This document shows, piece after piece, positions 61,250 through 64,000 of a DNA stretch of 64,000 bases. The notes under the pieces were generated by a model that saw only the letters and a program-made list of their open reading frames with translations, was not told where the DNA came from and ran no database searches. Both the position numbers and the translations under genes were made by a program. Within the stretch, counting starts at the first letter, position 1; the number at the start of each line of letters is the position of its first letter. Source of the DNA: JAFDZV01 sp048594725 (lineage in GTDB: Bacteria; Bacteroidota; Ignavibacteria; OLB7); the NCBI GenBank assembly GCA_048594725.1, contig JBMDXA010000067.1, forward strand, positions 1 through 64,000, in the 5' to 3' direction.

Positions 61250-61290
61250 AAGAATCGGGGGAATCGATGGTGAGTTTGCGGGTTTCTTAC

Positions 61291-61458
61291 GATTGTCATG
61301 CCCGGCAAGCGAGCCGAGCAGTATCGACGATGTACGATTTTGGATTGACGATTGACGATTGGAGAAGAATCGGGGGAGCCGCTGGCGGGTTCACGGGCTG
61401 CTTGAGAGAGAATATCTGATCTTGAGATTGTCATGCCTGGCAAGCGAGCCGAGCAGTA
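61291..61458 (+). repeat. Direct repeat of 33 bp
   Basis: Positions 61291-61323 and 61426-61458 (both starting GATTGTCATGCC) differ at one base. With the preceding heptamer arrays they make a duplicated unit of roughly 115-135 bp. Confidence 0.85.
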
Positions 61459-61512
61459 GGGGTGCAGAGAGCGATTTCGTATCATCATCTCTGCATGCAT
61501 CCTTTCTCTACC

Positions 61513-61655
61513 CTCTTCCCGCCATCACTACGGCCATCATCTCCACAAATCACTATCTTTCCATCTCTTCATTCGTGAAGATTTCATCTCCACCGTGCGA
61601 TCCCGCAGCACTCATGCTCTCCAACCCATCAAGATTGGCGCACATTCGCGGTTGC
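61513..61655 (+). repeat. Dispersed two-part repeat element, copy 3
   Basis: Contains part A (CATTCGTGAAGATTTCATC) and part B (AAGATTGGCGCACATTCGCG). Almost the full 143 bp is repeated at 61685-61829. Confidence 0.8.
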
Positions 61656-61684
61656 ATGCGCGGCTGGTGGTGTGGGATCGCTCT

Positions 61685-61829
61685 GGCATCCCGCCATCAC
61701 TACGGCCATCATCTCTATAAATCACCTATCTTTCCATTTCTTCATTCGTGAAGATTTCATGTCCACCGTGCGATTCGGTAGAGCCCCTGCGCTCCATCGC
61801 ACTACGATTGGCGCACATTCGCGGTTATC
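61685..61829 (+). repeat. Dispersed two-part repeat element, copy 4
   Basis: A near-copy of 61513-61655, offset by about 172 bp. It ends one base before the start codon of the OsmC-like gene, so the 5' untranslated sequence of that gene is repeat-derived. Confidence 0.8.
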
Positions 61830-62315
61830 ATGGCACGCATCACTGCATTTCTCGAGACCGGAACGAAAGTTTCCATACAGACCGATCGCCACACCTGGTT
61901 TGCCGATGAGCCGATCGATGACGGGGGGACCGACGAGGGGCCAACTCCGTACGAGATGCTGCTGGGGAGCCTGGCGGCCTGCACCGCCCTGACCGTACGC
62001 TACTATGCGAAGCTCAAGGGGCTGGAGCTGCACTGGATCAGGGCCGAGTACGAGTTCGACCGCATCCACGCCGAGGATTGCAGGGAGTGCGAAAATCCCG
62101 ATACCGGCATGATCGAACGGGTGTCGTCGTTTGTCACCCTTGGCGGAAGGTTCACCGAGGCGCAGCGCGATCGTCTCCAGCAGATCGTGGGCCGCTGTCC
62201 GGTCCACAAGTCGCTGGCGCACGGTATCCGGATGGTCGATAACGTCCGTTTCGTGGAAGGAGATCCGGATGCCACCATCCGGGGCGCCGATGATGCGCCG
62301 TCAATCGTCGGGTGA
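61830..62315 (+). CDS. OsmC-family protein
   Basis: 161 residues. The OsmC/Ohr fold is shown by TPYEMLLGSLAACTALTVRYYAKLKGLEL, with the first redox Cys in LAAC, and by the second Cys in IVGRCPVHKSL. These two cysteines form the peroxidatic pair in organic hydroperoxide reductases, so a thiol peroxidase role is plausible. The middle has an additional DCRECEN segment with two more Cys. The longer C-terminal tail (EGDPDATIRGADDAP) is unusual. It overlaps the following HD gene if that starts at GTG 62312. Confidence 0.88.
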   Translation: MARITAFLETGTKVSIQTDRHTWFADEPIDDGGTDEGPTPYEMLLGSLAACTALTVRYYAKLKGLELHWIRAEYEFDRIHAEDCRECENPDTGMIERVSSFVTLGGRFTEAQRDRLQQIVGRCPVHKSLAHGIRMVDNVRFVEGDPDATIRGADDAPSIVG

Positions 62316-62389
62316 CAGGCGCTGCGGTGGGGTATGGTGCGGGCATTGGACCGAATATTGTTCCTGCTCCGATAGCCGGAGTGCAGGGA

Positions 62390-62989
62390 ATGAACAAGGT
62401 TTTTCACGCTCTCTTCAGAAGAATCATGGCAAAGGAACAGCCGAAACAGAGGCCGCAGACAGCGGCACGCAAGCCAGCCGCCAAGAAGGCGGCTCCCAAG
62501 AAGGCCGCTCCCGCCTCCCCCCGCAAACGGGCAGGGAAGCCCGAGATGGGGAGCGTGGAGGATGCCATCGGCCTTGCGGTACAGGCTCATCACGGGCAGA
62601 CCGATAAGTACGGGCAGCCCTATATCCTGCATGTGCTGGGCGTTGCCGGCCGCTGCCGGTCGGTAGAGGAGAAGATCGTCGCGTTTCTGCACGATGTGGT
62701 GGAGGATACCGATCATACGTTCGATGATCTGCGGCAACTGGGGTTCTCCGAGCGGATCATCGTGGCGGTGGACTGCCTTACCCGGCGCAAAGGGGAGAGC
62801 TATGATGCGTTCGTGGAGCGCATCGCTCCCAACCCGCTGGCGCGCGCGGTGAAGCTGGCCGATCTGGAGGATAACATGGACGTGCGCCGGAGCACCAGGG
62901 AGATGAAGGATAAGGATGCCGAGAGGATGGAGAAGTATCGTAAGGCGTGGCAGTATCTGGCGGCGCTGCATACCGCGCAGGGGGGGTAG
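62390..62989 (+). CDS. HD-domain (SpoT-like) hydrolase with Lys/Ala-rich N-terminal tail
   Basis: 199 residues. Residues about 55-195 form an HD_4 domain like the hydrolase part of RelA/SpoT and small alarmone hydrolases: QAHHGQTDKYGQPYILHVLGVA, FLHDVVEDT (H101-D102), LTRRKGESYDAFVERIAPNPLARAVKLADLEDNMD. Residues 14-52 are a basic Lys/Ala/Pro tail (KPAAKKAAPKKAAPASPRKR), like eukaryotic histone H1 tails and bacterial AlgP-type proteins, which suggests DNA or RNA binding. Start choices: ATG 62390 (GGAG 8 nt upstream), ATG 62426, or GTG 62312, which overlaps the osmC-like stop by 4 bp. Confidence 0.85.
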   Translation: MNKVFHALFRRIMAKEQPKQRPQTAARKPAAKKAAPKKAAPASPRKRAGKPEMGSVEDAIGLAVQAHHGQTDKYGQPYILHVLGVAGRCRSVEEKIVAFLHDVVEDTDHTFDDLRQLGFSERIIVAVDCLTRRKGESYDAFVERIAPNPLARAVKLADLEDNMDVRRSTREMKDKDAERMEKYRKAWQYLAALHTAQGG

Positions 62990-63126
62990 AGGCGCGGAGT
63001 CTGGGAGCAGAGTGGAATGGGGGGCGTCGTATGGTGTTGCTTCGTTTCCCCTCTCTTTTTCGTGGCTGTTCACCCCTGCCACCGCAGGGGGCGAGCCGTG
63101 AATCCGGCTCCAACGCCCGCCGGCAG

Positions 63127-63145
63127 TCCGTGACGGTATCACGGA
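63127..63145. terminator. Possible terminator between HD gene and queA
   Basis: A short perfect stem TCCGTGA (63127-63133) / TCACGGA (63139-63145) between convergent genes, without a T run. Confidence 0.3.
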
Positions 63146-63261
63146 CCGATCGTCATGGCGTCCTTCCCAGAGGGTGCACGCAGCCGCCGGCAACTCTCAT
63201 CCCCCCTCTATCACCCCGCACCTTCCTTCCAGGAACTACGCTCTAACAACGGAGCACCATC

Positions 63262-64000
63262 TCACAGAATCAGCATGGCATCGCCGTAGCTGTAGAAGCG
63301 ATAGCCCCCCTTGATGGCGTGCTTGTAGGCTTTCAGCACCTTCTCCCGGCCGGCGAAGGCGCAGACCATCATCAGCACGGTGCTCTCGGGCTGGTGGAAG
63401 TTGGTGATAAGGCGATCGACGATCTTGAAGTCGTATGGCGGGTAGATGAACTTGTCGGTCCATGCGCGGTTCGGCTTCACCGTTCCCACCGTCAGCACGG
63501 AACTCTCCAGCGCCCGCACCACCGAGGCCCCCACCGCGTAGACGTTCCCCTTGGACTTGATGGTCTTGTTGATGGTCTCGGCGGCGGCCGAGGAGATCTC
63601 GAAATATTCCGAGTGCATCTTGTGCTTGGTCAGATCCTCCACTTCCACCGGATCGAAGGTGGAGCGGTTGATATGGAGCATGATGCGGGCGATCTTCACC
63701 CCCTTGCGTTCCAGCCGGGCGATCAGTTTCTTGGAGAAGTGGAGCCCCGCTGTGGGTGCGGCAACCGAGCCGTTCACCCTGGCGAAGATCGTCTGGTAGT
63801 ACTCACGGTCCTCCTCCACAGGTTCGCGGCCGATATACGGGGGGAGGGGCATCAGCCCGATACGCTCGATGGTCTTGAACAGATCGCCGGTATGGTTGAA
63901 CCGTACCGTGCGCCCGCGCGAGGTGGTGTTGTCGATCACCTCGCAATAGAGCTTGCCATCATCGAAGTAGATCTTGTTGCCGATTCTGACCTTCCGCGCC
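63262..64000 (-). CDS. queA: S-adenosylmethionine:tRNA ribosyltransferase-isomerase, 3' part
   Basis: The reading frame is open from the stop at 63262 to the window edge, so the N-terminal part is cut off; about 245 codons are visible of roughly 340-400. QueA adds the ribosyl part of SAM to 7-aminomethyl-7-deazaguanine in tRNA to make epoxyqueuosine. Diagnostic pieces: PLPPYIGREPVEEDREYYQTIFA, GSVAAPTAGLHFSKKLI, HINRSTFDPVEVEDL, HSEYFEIS, NFHQPESTVLMMVCAFAGRE and the C-terminal YRFYSYGDAMLIL. Confidence 0.96.
   Translation of the reverse strand, partial: ARKVRIGNKIYFDDGKLYCEVIDNTTSRGRTVRFNHTGDLFKTIERIGLMPLPPYIGREPVEEDREYYQTIFARVNGSVAAPTAGLHFSKKLIARLERKGVKIARIMLHINRSTFDPVEVEDLTKHKMHSEYFEISSAAAETINKTIKSKGNVYAVGASVVRALESSVLTVGTVKPNRAWTDKFIYPPYDFKIVDRLITNFHQPESTVLMMVCAFAGREKVLKAYKHAIKGGYRFYSYGDAMLIL

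Larger units (their letters stand above)
61181..61829. other. Highly repetitive intergenic region between rnhA and osmC-like genes
   Basis: About 650 bp without a gene, made almost completely of direct duplications: two period-7 arrays followed by related flanks (61208-61323 and 61330-61458), then two copies of the two-part dispersed element (61513-61655 and 61685-61829). Confidence 0.8.

Overview
The window reads as one contiguous piece of a GC-rich, gene-dense bacterial chromosome. Several large exported proteins end in a Bacteroidota-type type IX secretion sorting domain (9323-12307, 39962-41410, 41658-44522). Others start with lipoprotein signals, and there are small families typical of the Bacteroidota/Chlorobiota/FCB side of the tree. 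Together with the high GC this suggests a Kapabacteria- or Ignavibacteria-like member of the FCB group. That placement is an inference from gene content, not from a marker phylogeny. No rRNA, tRNA, CRISPR array, integrase or complete insertion sequence was seen.

Layout. 0-9 kb: a compact galactose (Leloir) operon galT-galK with a small leading ORF, a membrane pyrophosphatase (hppA), an aldehyde dehydrogenase, a tiny thioredoxin-like protein without its cysteines, and LpxH. 9-21 kb: a secreted GH5-like protein that seems to lack both catalytic glutamates, then a Yej-type oligopeptide importer (substrate-binding lipoprotein, two permeases, two ATPases) with a membrane glycosyltransferase gene between the ATPases. 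21-31 kb: OmpA-like, SecB-like and cysteine-patterned repeat proteins, a ROK sugar kinase, an ABC ATPase coupled to a DUF218 membrane protein, NusB and a DUF445 protein. 31-40 kb: envelope proteins, a region with two perfect DnaA boxes upstream of dnaB, an SDR reductase, thioredoxin and a fused 2-oxoacid dehydrogenase E1. 40-44.5 kb: two T9SS cargo proteins.

The most unusual region is 44.8-55.5 kb. Eight genes on the minus strand are tightly packed, several joined by 4-bp ATGA overlaps: a PEP-utilising phosphotransferase, a DUF3419 (BtaA-like) SAM enzyme, a dolichol/phytol-kinase-like membrane enzyme, a GNAT-like protein, an OleC-like acyl-AMP ligase, an HMG-CoA reductase with all catalytic residues, a UbiA prenyltransferase, and a second UbiA-like protein that has lost the first aspartate motif. 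No standard pathway known to me combines these genes. The best guess is a biosynthetic cluster for an isoprenoid-containing lipid.

55.6-64 kb: HAD phosphatase and AcpS, a LexA-like repressor whose catalytic Ser and Lys are both replaced, an MbnP/MbnH-type copper pair flanked by identical 30-bp repeats, an ICMT-like membrane methyltransferase, RNase HI, OsmC, an HD hydrolase with a histone-H1-like tail, and the 3' part of queA. Intergenic DNA carries period-7 and period-8 degenerate repeats and a roughly 85- to 145-bp dispersed element present four times.
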